From Rhodoferax sp. (GTDB lineage Bacteria; Pseudomonadota; Gammaproteobacteria; Burkholderiales; Burkholderiaceae_C), in the NCBI RefSeq assembly GCF_023701345.1, contig NZ_JAMPXE010000006.1, forward strand, positions 1-46,212: a stretch of 46,212 nucleotides of DNA, written 5' to 3'. This document shows positions 15,472 through 23,096 of this stretch, in pieces. The notes under the pieces are model-generated. The model was not told the origin of the DNA, did not search any database, and worked only from the letters and a program-made list of their open reading frames with translations. A program made the translations under genes and the position numbers. Numbering within the stretch: the stretch's first letter is position 1; every line of letters starts with the position of its first letter.

Positions 15472-16764
15472 TCAGCGCATCCACGCCACGGGCGCGGTGA
15501 CGATCTGCGGGAACGCAATGAACAGGGCCAAAATCGCGATGTAGGTCATCAAGAACGGACTGATGCCGCGGATCACGCTGTGCAGCGGCATGCGCCCCAC
15601 ACTGGCCACCACGTTGAGCACGGTGCCCACCGGCGGCGTGATCAGGCCAATGGAGCCATTGAGCACAAACATCAGGCCAAAGTACACCGGGTCAATACCG
15701 GCCTTGACGGCAATCGGTAGCATCACCGGCGAAAAGATCAGGATGGTGGGTGTCAGGTCGAGCGAAGTACCGATCATGATCAGCACCAGCATCATCACCA
15801 CCATCAGCAGGCGCGGGCTTTCCACCAGCGGCCCGAGCCAGGCGGTCAGCACATTGGGCAGGTCGGCCAGCGTCACCATGTAGCTGGCCACCTGGGCGCC
15901 AGCGCACAAAAACATCACGATGGCGGTGGTTTTGGCCGCGCGCACCAGTACTTCGTAGACCTGTATCAGCTTCATTTCCCGGTGTACAAACAACGAGATC
16001 ACCAGTGCATAAAACGCCGCCACCACGGCCGCTTCGGTCGGCGTGAAGATGCCCGACTTCATGCCGCCAATGATGATGATCGGCATCAGCAGCGCCCAGA
16101 AGGCTTTCAGGGTGGCCTTCAGTCGGTCCTTCATGGACAGCGCCTCGCCCTTGGGCAGATTCATGCCGCGCAGCACCAGTTTCCAGGCAATGATCAGGCC
16201 AATGCCCATGATGAGGCCGGGCACGATGCCCGACAGGAACAGCAAGGAGATCGAGGTGTTGGTGGTGACACCGTAAATGATGAATGGCATGCTCGGTGGA
16301 ATGATCGGGGCGATGATGCCGCCGGCGCCAATCAGGCCCGCCGAGGTGTGCAGCGGGTAACCCTGCTGGCGCATCATGGGCAGCAAAATGGTGGCCAGTG
16401 CGGCGGTGTCGGCCAAAGCCGAGCCGCTCATGCTGGCCATCAGCACGGCCGCGCCAATGGCGACAAAACCCAGACCGCCGCGAATGTGCCCGACCCAGGC
16501 CTGCGCCATGGTGATGATGCGCTGGCTGATGCCGCCCGCGTTCATCAATTCACCTGCCAGAATGAAAAACGGCACCGCCAGCAGCGGAAAGCTGTCCACC
16601 CCCGCCACCAGGTTTTGCGCCAACAACTGGGTGTCCCAAAACCCCAGCACCCAGGACATGGCGGCGCCGGTGAGCGCCAGCGCCAGCCCCATGTTCATGC
16701 CAATGCCCAACAGCGACAGCATGCCACCCATGAAAACGATAAAAGCCAGACCTTCGCTTGACAT
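15472..16764 (-). CDS. TRAP transporter large permease (DctM type)
   Basis: The large membrane subunit of the sugar-acid TRAP carrier, 430 residues, with about 12 hydrophobic segments. Family stretches visible are PFFILAGELMNAGGISQRI, GSALADTAALATILLPMM, GGIIAPIIPPSMPFIIYG and GLITPPVGTVLNVVASVGR. TRAP carriers use an ion gradient, not ATP. The gene follows the DctQ-type gene after 6 bp and precedes the binding-protein gene, the usual order for a gluconate-type TRAP operon headed by gntK. Confidence 0.92.
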   Translation of the reverse strand: MSSEGLAFIVFMGGMLSLLGIGMNMGLALALTGAAMSWVLGFWDTQLLAQNLVAGVDSFPLLAVPFFILAGELMNAGGISQRIITMAQAWVGHIRGGLGFVAIGAAVLMASMSGSALADTAALATILLPMMRQQGYPLHTSAGLIGAGGIIAPIIPPSMPFIIYGVTTNTSISLLFLSGIVPGLIMGIGLIIAWKLVLRGMNLPKGEALSMKDRLKATLKAFWALLMPIIIIGGMKSGIFTPTEAAVVAAFYALVISLFVHREMKLIQVYEVLVRAAKTTAIVMFLCAGAQVASYMVTLADLPNVLTAWLGPLVESPRLLMVVMMLVLIMIGTSLDLTPTILIFSPVMLPIAVKAGIDPVYFGLMFVLNGSIGLITPPVGTVLNVVASVGRMPLHSVIRGISPFLMTYIAILALFIAFPQIVTAPVAWMR

Positions 16765-16770
16765 GATGGT

Positions 16771-17274
16771 TTACTCCTGCTGCGCGCCATACCCCAGATG
16801 CAGGGGGGTGCGCTTGATCAATTCCACCAAAGCCATCAGACAGATCGCGCTGGTACACAAAAAGGCCGGCAAGGGCAGCAAGGCCGTGGGGTAACGCAAC
16901 ACCACCGAATAACTGTCCAGCCCCACAATGACTTGCTGCCAGGCACCCCAGGCAATCATTCCGCTGGCGGTGATTACCAGCAAACGGATCAGCAGGGTGG
17001 CGGCCAGCATGGCGCGCGGTTTGTGGTGCAGCAGTCCCACCAGGCTGGTGAACGTCATGTGTTCGCCGGCCGGGTAAGCTGCGGTCGCGCCAATGAACAC
17101 CATCCAGACAAACAACAGGCGCGACAGTTCCTCGCTGGCGGCCACACCACTGCCAAAGCCGTAGCGCAATACCACGTTGAGGAAAACCGATACCGCCATC
17201 ATGCCCAGACAGAGGGCCATCAGACCGCTTGCCAGACGCTTGATCCGGTTGTCTGGTGCCAAATTCGGGCTCAT
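16771..17274 (-). CDS. TRAP transporter small permease (DctQ type)
   Basis: Small membrane subunit of 167 residues with four predicted helices (LMALCLGMMAVSVFLNVVLRYGFG, LSRLLFVWMVFIGATAAY, LIRLLVITASGMIAWGAW, LPLPAFLCTSAICLMALVELI). The DctQ pattern VVLRYGFGSGVAASEELSRLLFVWMVFIGA is clear. The start MSPNLAPD overlaps the gluconokinase stop as ATGA (17271-17274), which points to translational coupling; the frame continues 8 codons upstream into gntK but that start is less likely. Confidence 0.9.
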   Translation of the reverse strand: MSPNLAPDNRIKRLASGLMALCLGMMAVSVFLNVVLRYGFGSGVAASEELSRLLFVWMVFIGATAAYPAGEHMTFTSLVGLLHHKPRAMLAATLLIRLLVITASGMIAWGAWQQVIVGLDSYSVVLRYPTALLPLPAFLCTSAICLMALVELIKRTPLHLGYGAQQE

Positions 17275-17777
17275 GTCGTTTCCTTGGTTAACAGCCAAGC
17301 CGCAAGCTGTGCTTGGAGTTCCGCGAGAGACGCCATCGCATCCAGCCGCAACACACCGGCTTCGCCGGTGGGCACTTCCAGCGTGGCAAACTGGCTGTCA
17401 ACCAGCGTGGTCGCGAAAAAGTGCTCCTTGGCGCGCGCTTGCACCCTGACTTGGGCGTCAGTGCGGCTGATGTCAAGAAATGCGAAGCGCAAGCTTGGGG
17501 CAGCCTGGCGCAAGCGATTCCGGTAAACTTTTTTGAGCGCGGAACAGGTCAAGACGACACCTTCAGGGTAGGCGCGCAGTTGCTCGCACAAGGTATCCAG
17601 CCAACCATCGCGGTCAGCATCGGTCAGTGCGATGCCCTGACTCATTTTGCTGCGGCTGGTCGCACTGTGGAAATTGTCGCCCTCAACCAAAGGGATGCCC
17701 AGGGCCAGCGCCAGCGCCGCCCCCAGGCTTGACTTGCCGCAACCGGCCACGCCCATGATCACTACTGAATTATTCAT
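17271..17777 (-). CDS. gntK: Gluconokinase
   Basis: Phosphorylates gluconate to 6-phosphogluconate with ATP, feeding the Entner-Doudoroff or pentose phosphate routes in the cytoplasm. The 168-residue protein has Walker A GVAGCGKSS (Gly9-Ser17) and the family block EGDNFHSATSRSKMSQGIALTDADRDGWL. It continues with VLTCSALKKVYRNRLR and the C-terminal KEHFFATTLVDSQFATLEVP, all typical of the GntK/IdnK family. It heads the operon with a three-part TRAP transporter, and its start codon is 10 bp from a 14-bp palindromic operator. Confidence 0.93.
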   Translation of the reverse strand: MNNSVVIMGVAGCGKSSLGAALALALGIPLVEGDNFHSATSRSKMSQGIALTDADRDGWLDTLCEQLRAYPEGVVLTCSALKKVYRNRLRQAAPSLRFAFLDISRTDAQVRVQARAKEHFFATTLVDSQFATLEVPTGEAGVLRLDAMASLAELQAQLAAWLLTKETT

Positions 17778-17787
17778 TTCAAACTTG

Positions 17788-17801
17788 GGATAGCGCTATC
17801 C
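17788..17801. promoter_or_regulatory. LacI-type operator, gntK side
   Basis: Perfect 14-bp palindrome GGATAGCGCTATCC with the central CG step typical of LacI/GntR-family operators. It lies 10 bp upstream of the gntK start codon and is identical to the site at 17901-17914. Repression of gntK-TRAP by the divergent LacI-family regulator, relieved by gluconate or its phosphate, is the likely role. Confidence 0.8.
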
Positions 17802-17818
17802 ATAAACATCAAATAAAA

Positions 17819-17833
17819 GACCTTTTAAAGGTC
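17819..17833. promoter_or_regulatory. Additional 15-bp palindrome between the two operators
   Basis: GACCTTT-T-AAAGGTC is a perfect palindrome about a central T. It lies between the two GGATAGCGCTATCC copies in the divergent gntK/lacI-type control region. It could be a site for another regulator or simply a chance structure. Confidence 0.3.
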
Positions 17834-17900
17834 GGCCAATTTTTGCGATACACCCGAGCGAAGCCTGAAAAATAAATTTAATAACTTGCCAATCGACTGC

Positions 17901-17914
17901 GGATAGCGCTATCC
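17901..17914. promoter_or_regulatory. LacI-type operator, regulator side
   Basis: Second perfect copy of GGATAGCGCTATCC, 113 bp from the first and 38 bp before the regulator gene. It overlaps a possible promoter (TTGCCA at 17886-17891 and TATCCT at 17910-17915, 18 bp apart), so binding here would block the regulator's own transcription. The two sites could also be joined by looping. Confidence 0.78.
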
Positions 17915-17952
17915 TACATCATCTGAAGTGATCTCTTCTAGGTATTTACCCT

Positions 17953-18984
17953 ATGTCTACCATACCAAAATCTGTAAGATCCCGCGCCACCGGCCGCACG
18001 ACCCTGTCGGATGTCGCCCGTTTGGCGGGGGTGAGTCCCATCACGGTGTCGCGTGCGCTGCGCGGTGAACGCGCCGTGGAGGCGAGCCTGGTGGCGCGCG
18101 TCCAGGCGGCCGCCCAGGAGCTTGGCTACGTCCCCGACCCGGCCGCCAGAGCGCTGGCGTCACGCCACAGCGCGCAAGTGGTGGTGCTGGTGCCGATGCT
18201 GTCGAATGCACTGTTCGTTGATCTGTTGGAGGCGGTGCAACGCAGCCTGCGGCCTGCAGGCTACCAGATGCTGATGGGCGTGACCCATTACGACGCCGGC
18301 GAAGAAGAAAGCCTGCTGCGCGAATTGCTGCTGCACCGCCCGGCGGGACTGCTCATTACCGGTCTGGAGCAAAACGAAACCAGCCGCAAGCTGATCGCCC
18401 AGAGTGGCGTGCCCTGCGTGCATCTGATGGAAGCGGTTCAGGATGAAAGCGTTTACAGCGTCGGCTTTTCGCAAGCCGATGCGGGCGCCGAGATGACCCG
18501 GCACCTGTTGCAACGGGGTCGGCGCCACATTGTCTTTGCCGCCGCCCAGCTCGACCCCCGCACCCTGCAGCGCCTGGCGGGCTGGCGACGCGAACTCACG
18601 CGTGCCGGCCTGTACCAGGCCGCGCTGGAATGGCGCAACCCGGCGCCCTCGTCAATGGCCTTGGGCGCCGAGATGTTTGACGCCATTCTGCAGGCCCAAC
18701 CTGCCACGGATGCCATTTTTTTCTGCAATGACGACTTGGCCCAGGGCGCGCTGCTGGCGGCCCTGCGCAGCGGCATCAAGGTTCCCCAGCAAGTGGCCAT
18801 CGCCGGCTTCAACGACCTCACCGGCAGTGATCAGATGCTGCCCGCGCTGACCACGGTGCGCACCCCGCGCGGTGAAATCGGCAGCGCGGCGGCGGCCATG
18901 CTGCTCGCGCTGATCAACGGCGACGATGTGGCCGTGCCACGGCTTGACCTGGGTTACCAACTGATCGAGCGATCCAGCACCTGA
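17953..18984 (+). CDS. LacI-family transcriptional regulator (gluconate-type GntR)
   Basis: Repressor of 343 residues. The N-terminal LacI helix-turn-helix is TTLSDVARLAGVSPITVSRALRG (about residues 17-40), with the hinge helix VPDPAARALASRHS. The rest is a periplasmic-binding-protein-like effector domain (about 75-343) with VVVLVPMLSNALFVDLLEAV, AIFFCNDDLAQGALLAALRSGIKVPQQVAIAGFNDL and TTVRTPRGEIG. It is divergent from gntK and sits beside two identical LacI-type operators, so it most likely represses the gntK-TRAP operon and itself. The effector is inferred to be gluconate or 6-phosphogluconate. The start lacks a strong ribosome binding site. Confidence 0.9.
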   Translation: MSTIPKSVRSRATGRTTLSDVARLAGVSPITVSRALRGERAVEASLVARVQAAAQELGYVPDPAARALASRHSAQVVVLVPMLSNALFVDLLEAVQRSLRPAGYQMLMGVTHYDAGEEESLLRELLLHRPAGLLITGLEQNETSRKLIAQSGVPCVHLMEAVQDESVYSVGFSQADAGAEMTRHLLQRGRRHIVFAAAQLDPRTLQRLAGWRRELTRAGLYQAALEWRNPAPSSMALGAEMFDAILQAQPATDAIFFCNDDLAQGALLAALRSGIKVPQQVAIAGFNDLTGSDQMLPALTTVRTPRGEIGSAAAAMLLALINGDDVAVPRLDLGYQLIERSST

Positions 18985-19013
18985 GGTTCAATCGGCCCGG
19001 TCTTCGAACGGTA

Positions 19014-20006
19014 TCAGGCGACCAGCGCCAGCGCGCCAAAATCACCCACGCGCTCACCCAGGCCGGCGCTGACCAGTTCGCAGCCATTGGTCAAGGCGGG
19101 CAACTTGCCTTGCACCACGGCGCGCAGGCGCGGCAGCAGGTAGTCGCGGTGGTGCCAGTAGACGCTGCCGCCAATGCTGATGCGCTGCAGATCGAGTGTG
19201 GCGATCAGGTTGTAGAGCATGCGCCCCATCACCAGGCACAAGTCGTCTATCAGGCCGATGGCCTTGGCATCTCCGGCGTAGGCGGCTTTGAATAGCGCAG
19301 CGGCATCCGGGTAACCCAGCGCCTGAAAACGCCGGGCAATGGCGTTGCCGGCCACCAGGCCTTCGACATCACCCACATTGCCGCAGCCGCACAGCGCATC
19401 GTTGTTATCGCTGACAAACAGGTGCCCGGCGTGGCCGGCGTTGCCGTTTTTGCCGCGCAGCACATGGCCGTCCACGCACAGGCCGGTGCCAATGCCGGTG
19501 CTCCAGGTCACATAGGCGCAGTTGGCCAGCGGCACGCCGTCTGTTTGCAGGGCGCCCCAGCGGCGCTCGGCCTCGAGCGCGCCAATGCCGTCGTTTTCGA
19601 CGCGGACCTGGGCAAAAACAGCGCGCAACGGGGCTTCGAGCAGGGCGGTGGGCCAGTCGTTGGGCAGACCGCGCGCCTTGCCCGCCAGGCCGCCGCAAAT
19701 ATTGGGCGCAGCCAGCTCGACCAGGCCCTGGTTCAGCACGAACGGGCCGCAGGAGGACACCCCCACGCGCGCAATGTCTGCAGTTTGAACCCCGGCCAGC
19801 GCACAGCTCTGGCCAATCAGCCGGATGATCTGCTGCGCCAGCGCATCGTTTTGACCCCGGGTGGCCGTGGGCTCGGTGAGCTTGCCGCGGCTGCCTTGCG
19901 CATCGACGATGTTGACTGCCACCTTGGTGCCGCCGATGTCGACACAAGCCACCGGCTTGCTGGCGGCGGGCAGGCGGAAGCCTTCGGTTAAAACGTTGCT
20001 AGTCAT
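19014..20006 (-). CDS. ROK-family sugar kinase
   Basis: Cytoplasmic kinase of 330 residues, probably for a hexose. It has the ROK/hexokinase phosphate loop CVDIGGTKVAVNIVD (about residue 20), VGVSSCGPFV, NDGIGALEAERRWG, and the catalytic-type STGIGTGLCVDGHVLRGKNGNAGHAGHL. The zinc motif reads CGCGNVGDVE: the third cysteine of the usual CxCGxxGCxE is Asp. The preceding gene on this strand is a mannose-6-phosphate-isomerase-like cupin, and a glucose/mannose-type ABC system lies nearby, so a manno- or fructokinase role is plausible. It is convergent with the LacI-type gene. Confidence 0.85.
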   Translation of the reverse strand: MTSNVLTEGFRLPAASKPVACVDIGGTKVAVNIVDAQGSRGKLTEPTATRGQNDALAQQIIRLIGQSCALAGVQTADIARVGVSSCGPFVLNQGLVELAAPNICGGLAGKARGLPNDWPTALLEAPLRAVFAQVRVENDGIGALEAERRWGALQTDGVPLANCAYVTWSTGIGTGLCVDGHVLRGKNGNAGHAGHLFVSDNNDALCGCGNVGDVEGLVAGNAIARRFQALGYPDAAALFKAAYAGDAKAIGLIDDLCLVMGRMLYNLIATLDLQRISIGGSVYWHHRDYLLPRLRAVVQGKLPALTNGCELVSAGLGERVGDFGALALVA

Positions 20007-20024
20007 AAAAATGGTTTCAAAAAA

Positions 20025-20051
20025 GCAAAAGCAAAAGCAAAGGCAAAGGCA
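20025..20051. repeat. Hexanucleotide tandem repeat
   Basis: Four and a half copies of GCAAA(A/G) run from 20025 to 20051, between the cupin gene stop and the ROK kinase start, on the kinase leader. The copy number would change the length of this 45-bp leader but not any reading frame. Confidence 0.6.
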
Positions 20052-20453
20052 TCAGGCACGGCCGTAATCGTCGCCCAGCCGCACGATGTCGTCCTCGCCC
20101 AGGTAAGCGCCAAACTGTACTTCAATAATCTCCACGGGCTCTGAAGTCACATTGGCGAGACGGTGCACCTGGCCCAGCGCAATGTCGCAGTGTTGTCCTA
20201 CCGCGAGGTCGAAGATGCGATCATCCAGCGTGACCCGGGCGGTGCCTTGTACCACCACCCAGTGCTCAGTGCGCTGGCAGTGTTTTTGCAGGCTGATGCG
20301 CTGGCCCGGCAGCACGCCGATGCGCTTGATCTTGTGATTCGGCGATTCAGACACGGTTTCATACCAGCCCCAGGGGCGCAGCGTGCGCTCAATGCGGCCA
20401 ACAGTTTGGCGGGAAGTTTGCATCATCATGGCCAGGAATTGTGAGGCCATCAT
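20052..20453 (-). CDS. Mannose-6-phosphate isomerase-type cupin (stand-alone)
   Basis: A 133-residue cupin equal to the C-terminal isomerase module of type II phosphomannose isomerase/GDP-mannose pyrophosphorylase enzymes. It shows RPWGWYETV, IKRIGVLPGQRISLQKHCQRTEHWVVVQGTARVTLDD and VHRLANVTSEPVEIIEVQFGAYLGEDDIVRLGDDYGR. The metal ligands Q/H/E of LQKH...EHW and the later His are present. The expected reaction is mannose-6-phosphate to fructose-6-phosphate. The start is uncertain because ATGs lie at codons 1, 2, 9, 10 and 11; an AGGG stretch precedes the first. It is upstream of the ROK kinase gene with 45 bp between, consistent with a mannose pathway. Confidence 0.85.
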   Translation of the reverse strand: MMASQFLAMMMQTSRQTVGRIERTLRPWGWYETVSESPNHKIKRIGVLPGQRISLQKHCQRTEHWVVVQGTARVTLDDRIFDLAVGQHCDIALGQVHRLANVTSEPVEIIEVQFGAYLGEDDIVRLGDDYGRA

Positions 20454-20454
20454 G

Positions 20455-20754
20455 CTAAACCCTGGCGCGGAGGCAGGTTACCAAGGTATTACGCAATACT
20501 TCCACAAAGAAAACCACCACGCCGCAAGCGACGAAGAACCGATCCAAGTTTGATTCGAGTGTGGTCACCAATTGGATGGACTGTTTTCCACGATTGGTGA
20601 TGGCCGACTTTGAGAAAGAAAAGCAAGCACCTTTGGCACTGCCACAACAGGTCGGGCCAACAAAAACGATGACTGCTTCAGAGCCGAATTTGCTTCTGCA
20701 GCGGAAGCAGACACCCACGAGCGGCAGCTTACTGGGAGTCCAGTTGTCGCTCGC
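20455..20754 (-). other. Unassigned sequence fused to the IS91 remnant
   Basis: The open frame continuing from the IS91 remnant to its stop at 20455 encodes about 100 residues with no motif I recognise. It looks like out-of-frame or foreign DNA joined to the transposase scrap, not a functional protein. Confidence 0.4.
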
Positions 20755-20946
20755 TACCCCATCGACCACACAGGCGTGAAAGTGCACATGTTGGTTCAGG
20801 CTGGAATCGAAGCGGTGGATGAGCGCCACAGCACCGATGCGCGTGGCCGTCTTGCTCACATGGACCGCACCATGTTCAGTACCGCCCCGTCGCGCTGCAT
20901 GAAATAGCGCAGCCGCTTTGGCACCGAGAGCACCCACTGGCGCACA
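20755..20946 (-). pseudogene. IS91-family transposase remnant
   Basis: On the minus strand, one frame reads RQWVLSVPKRLRYFMQRDGAVLNMV and ends at a stop. A second frame then reads IGAVALIHRFDSSLNQHVHFHACVVDGV. Both are hallmark blocks of IS91-type (HUH) transposases, including the HVHFH metal motif. In an intact enzyme they are joined in one frame with extra residues between, so an internal deletion and frameshift are evident. The tyrosine region and the rest of the protein are missing. Confidence 0.75.
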
Positions 20947-21000
20947 CAGGGCTTTGGCGTGTGGTGGTCATCTTGGCCGTCGAACTGGCCTGCGCTGGCA

Positions 21001-21025
21001 AGTCCGGACGAACCGGGTCCGGACT
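21001..21025. repeat. Perfect 9-bp inverted repeat upstream of the oxidoreductase gene
   Basis: AGTCCGGAC (21001-21009) and GTCCGGACT (21017-21025) are separated by 7 bases. The hairpin has no T-tract. It lies between the IS91 remnant and the oxidoreductase gene and might be an insertion-sequence end, a terminator or an operator. Confidence 0.4.
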
Positions 21026-21097
21026 AGGAATACACTGACATGGAATTAGATGCTGTCCGACAGGCTGCAAACCAACTCACTGGCTAAGGAGTTCGTC

Positions 21098-22483
21098 ATG
21101 GTTGAACAATTTGATGCCATCGTGATCGGAGCCGGCCAAGCCGGTCCGGCGCTAGCCGTGCGTTGCGGCAAAGAAGGACTGAAAACGCTGTTAATCGAGC
21201 GTCATCACTTTGGCGGTACCTGTGTCAATAATGGTTGCGTGCCGACCAAGACGCTGGTCGCAAGTGCGCGCGTTGCGCATGTCGCACGCACGGCCGCCAG
21301 TTATGGCGTGCTCATCGATTCACCCGTGCGCGTCGACATGGCGCGGGTCAAAGCCCGCAAGGACCACATCGTTCGGAAGTCTACAGCCGGGGTTCGGGCG
21401 TGGCTCGATGGTGCGCCCAATGTCAGGGTGTTGGTTGGGCACGCCCAATTCATCGGGCCACACCGCATCCGTGTGGATGAACAGGTGTTTGATGCACCAC
21501 GTATTTTTATCAACGTTGGCGGACGCGCGCTGGTGCCCGACATGCCAGGAATCTCCGAGGTGCCGTTCCTGAATAACGAACGCATCATGCATGTCGAAAG
21601 CCTGCCCGAGCATCTGATTGTGGTGGGCGGTAGCTACATCGGTCTTGAATTTGCGCAAATTTACCGTCGTTTCGGTAGCCAGGTGACCGTTGTCGAGGCT
21701 GGCCCGCGCCTGGTCGGGCGTGAAGATGCCGATGTGTCGGATGCGATTCGCGACATGCTGGTGCATGAGGGCATCAACTTTCGTTTTGGCGCAACGTGCA
21801 TTGGCCTAGAGCGCCACGGCGACCGGGTCGCCATCGCGGCCTCATGTGATGGCAGTCAACCGCGTATTGAAGGCTCGCACATTCTGATGGCAACGGGGCG
21901 TGTGCCCAATACCCATGATCTGGGCTTGGCAGCTGCCGGAATTGCGACGGATTCCCGTGGCTACATCACGGTTGACGAGGGCTTGGCCACTGGTGTGGAT
22001 GGGGTGTGTGCACTGGGCGATTGCAATGGTCGCGGTGCATTCACGCACACCAGTTGGAACGACTACGAAATCGTCGCGGCCAACCTGTTCGACGGCGATT
22101 CGCGCAAGGTCAGTGATCGTATTGCAAGCTATGCACTGTTTGTTGACCCGCCATTGGCGCGCATCGGCCTGACTCACGCGCAGGTTCTGGCTTCGGGTCG
22201 ACCGGCGCTGGCCAGCAAGATGATGATGACCCGGGTTGGGCGCGCGCGGGAGATGGGCGAGACGACAGGTTTCATGAAGGTTGTGGTGGATGCCCAGACG
22301 CAACAAATATTGGGGGCCGCAATCCTTGGCGTACACGGTGACGAGGTCATTCAGGTGCTGCTCGAAATCATGGCAGCGAAACTACCCTATACCGTGATCA
22401 ACCGTTCTGTGCATATTCACCCCACTGTGGCCGAGCTATTGCCAACACTGCTTGAAGGCCTTGCGCCCCTTGTCAGTCTTTGA
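21098..22483 (+). CDS. FAD-dependent pyridine nucleotide-disulfide oxidoreductase (mercuric reductase/lipoamide dehydrogenase-like)
   Basis: Flavoenzyme of 461 residues. The FAD site is AIVIGAGQAGPALA (residues 8-20), the redox disulfide is GGTCVNNGCVPTKT (Cys42-Cys47), and the NAD(P)H site is IVVGGSYIGLEFAQIYRRFG. A second FAD contact is GVCALGDCNGRGAFTHTS, and the C-terminal dimer domain has the His-Glu pair in HIHPTVAELLPT. It lacks the extra cysteines of true mercuric reductases, so the electron acceptor is unknown. The start at 21098 is set by AAGGAG at 21086-21091; the frame opens 16 codons earlier without such a site. Its 3' end overlaps the convergent CDGSH gene by 11 bp. Confidence 0.88.
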   Translation: MVEQFDAIVIGAGQAGPALAVRCGKEGLKTLLIERHHFGGTCVNNGCVPTKTLVASARVAHVARTAASYGVLIDSPVRVDMARVKARKDHIVRKSTAGVRAWLDGAPNVRVLVGHAQFIGPHRIRVDEQVFDAPRIFINVGGRALVPDMPGISEVPFLNNERIMHVESLPEHLIVVGGSYIGLEFAQIYRRFGSQVTVVEAGPRLVGREDADVSDAIRDMLVHEGINFRFGATCIGLERHGDRVAIAASCDGSQPRIEGSHILMATGRVPNTHDLGLAAAGIATDSRGYITVDEGLATGVDGVCALGDCNGRGAFTHTSWNDYEIVAANLFDGDSRKVSDRIASYALFVDPPLARIGLTHAQVLASGRPALASKMMMTRVGRAREMGETTGFMKVVVDAQTQQILGAAILGVHGDEVIQVLLEIMAAKLPYTVINRSVHIHPTVAELLPTLLEGLAPLVSL

Positions 22484-23096
22484 AACCCACGCTCCAATGG
22501 GTACCGTCGCAAAACGGTTTGTTTTTGGACGCACCACAACGGCACAGCGTGTAGTGCTCCATGGAGGCTCCTTGGGCAAATACCTGATTGCTGAGCTCGG
22601 GGCCCCCGACCACAGCGTAGGGGCCATCCTTGGTAACGGTGATTGAGGGCTGACGAAGCGGGTTGCCCCCGAATACGCCATTTCGGGAAAACCCCAGCGC
22701 TCCCGACGGGCATTGTTGAATGGTCTGGATGATGTGGTCTACCGTATCGCCATCGGGCTCGATCCACGGTTCACTCTGGTATTTGAAAACTTGCGCCAAT
22801 CCGTCGGTGCAGCGGCCAGCGTGGGCGCACACGGATCGGTTGTCGTGAATGGTGATGCCCGTCCCCGCATAGGTGTCACTGCGGTCCGTGCTGCCATCAG
22901 CCAAACGGGCCCCGTCAAAGCCATTCTTGTTGTGAGTGCCATCGCAAAACGGCTTGTTAGCCGACCCACCACAGCGGCACAGTGCCATTACCGGTTTGGC
23001 GCCGATGGACTCGCCTTGCGCGTCCCTGAGGTCGTCCAGATTCTTCACCAGATAGGGGCCGTTCAATGCGCACTCAATGGTTGTTGCCTGGCTCAT
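22473..23096 (-). CDS. Double CDGSH iron-sulfur protein with a 4Fe-4S-type middle domain
   Basis: A 207-residue iron-sulfur protein of unknown role. It has two CDGSH zinc-finger-type 2Fe-2S sites: CRCGGSANKPFCDGTH (Cys40, Cys42, Cys51, His55) and CRCGASKNKPFCDGTH (Cys185, Cys187, Cys196, His200). Between them is a divergent mono-cluster ferredoxin segment with Cys90, Cys96 and Cys129 (CAHAGRC and QQCPSGAL). The start is MSQATT; the frame runs further up but without conserved sequence. It faces and overlaps the flavoenzyme gene at the 3' ends, which suggests, without proving, a shared redox role. Confidence 0.85.
   Translation of the reverse strand: MSQATTIECALNGPYLVKNLDDLRDAQGESIGAKPVMALCRCGGSANKPFCDGTHNKNGFDGARLADGSTDRSDTYAGTGITIHDNRSVCAHAGRCTDGLAQVFKYQSEPWIEPDGDTVDHIIQTIQQCPSGALGFSRNGVFGGNPLRQPSITVTKDGPYAVVGGPELSNQVFAQGASMEHYTLCRCGASKNKPFCDGTHWSVGFKD

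Noticed and set aside
20025-20051. CRISPR-like repeat
   Set aside because: The units are 6 bp and directly adjacent, without spacers; no cas genes are present.
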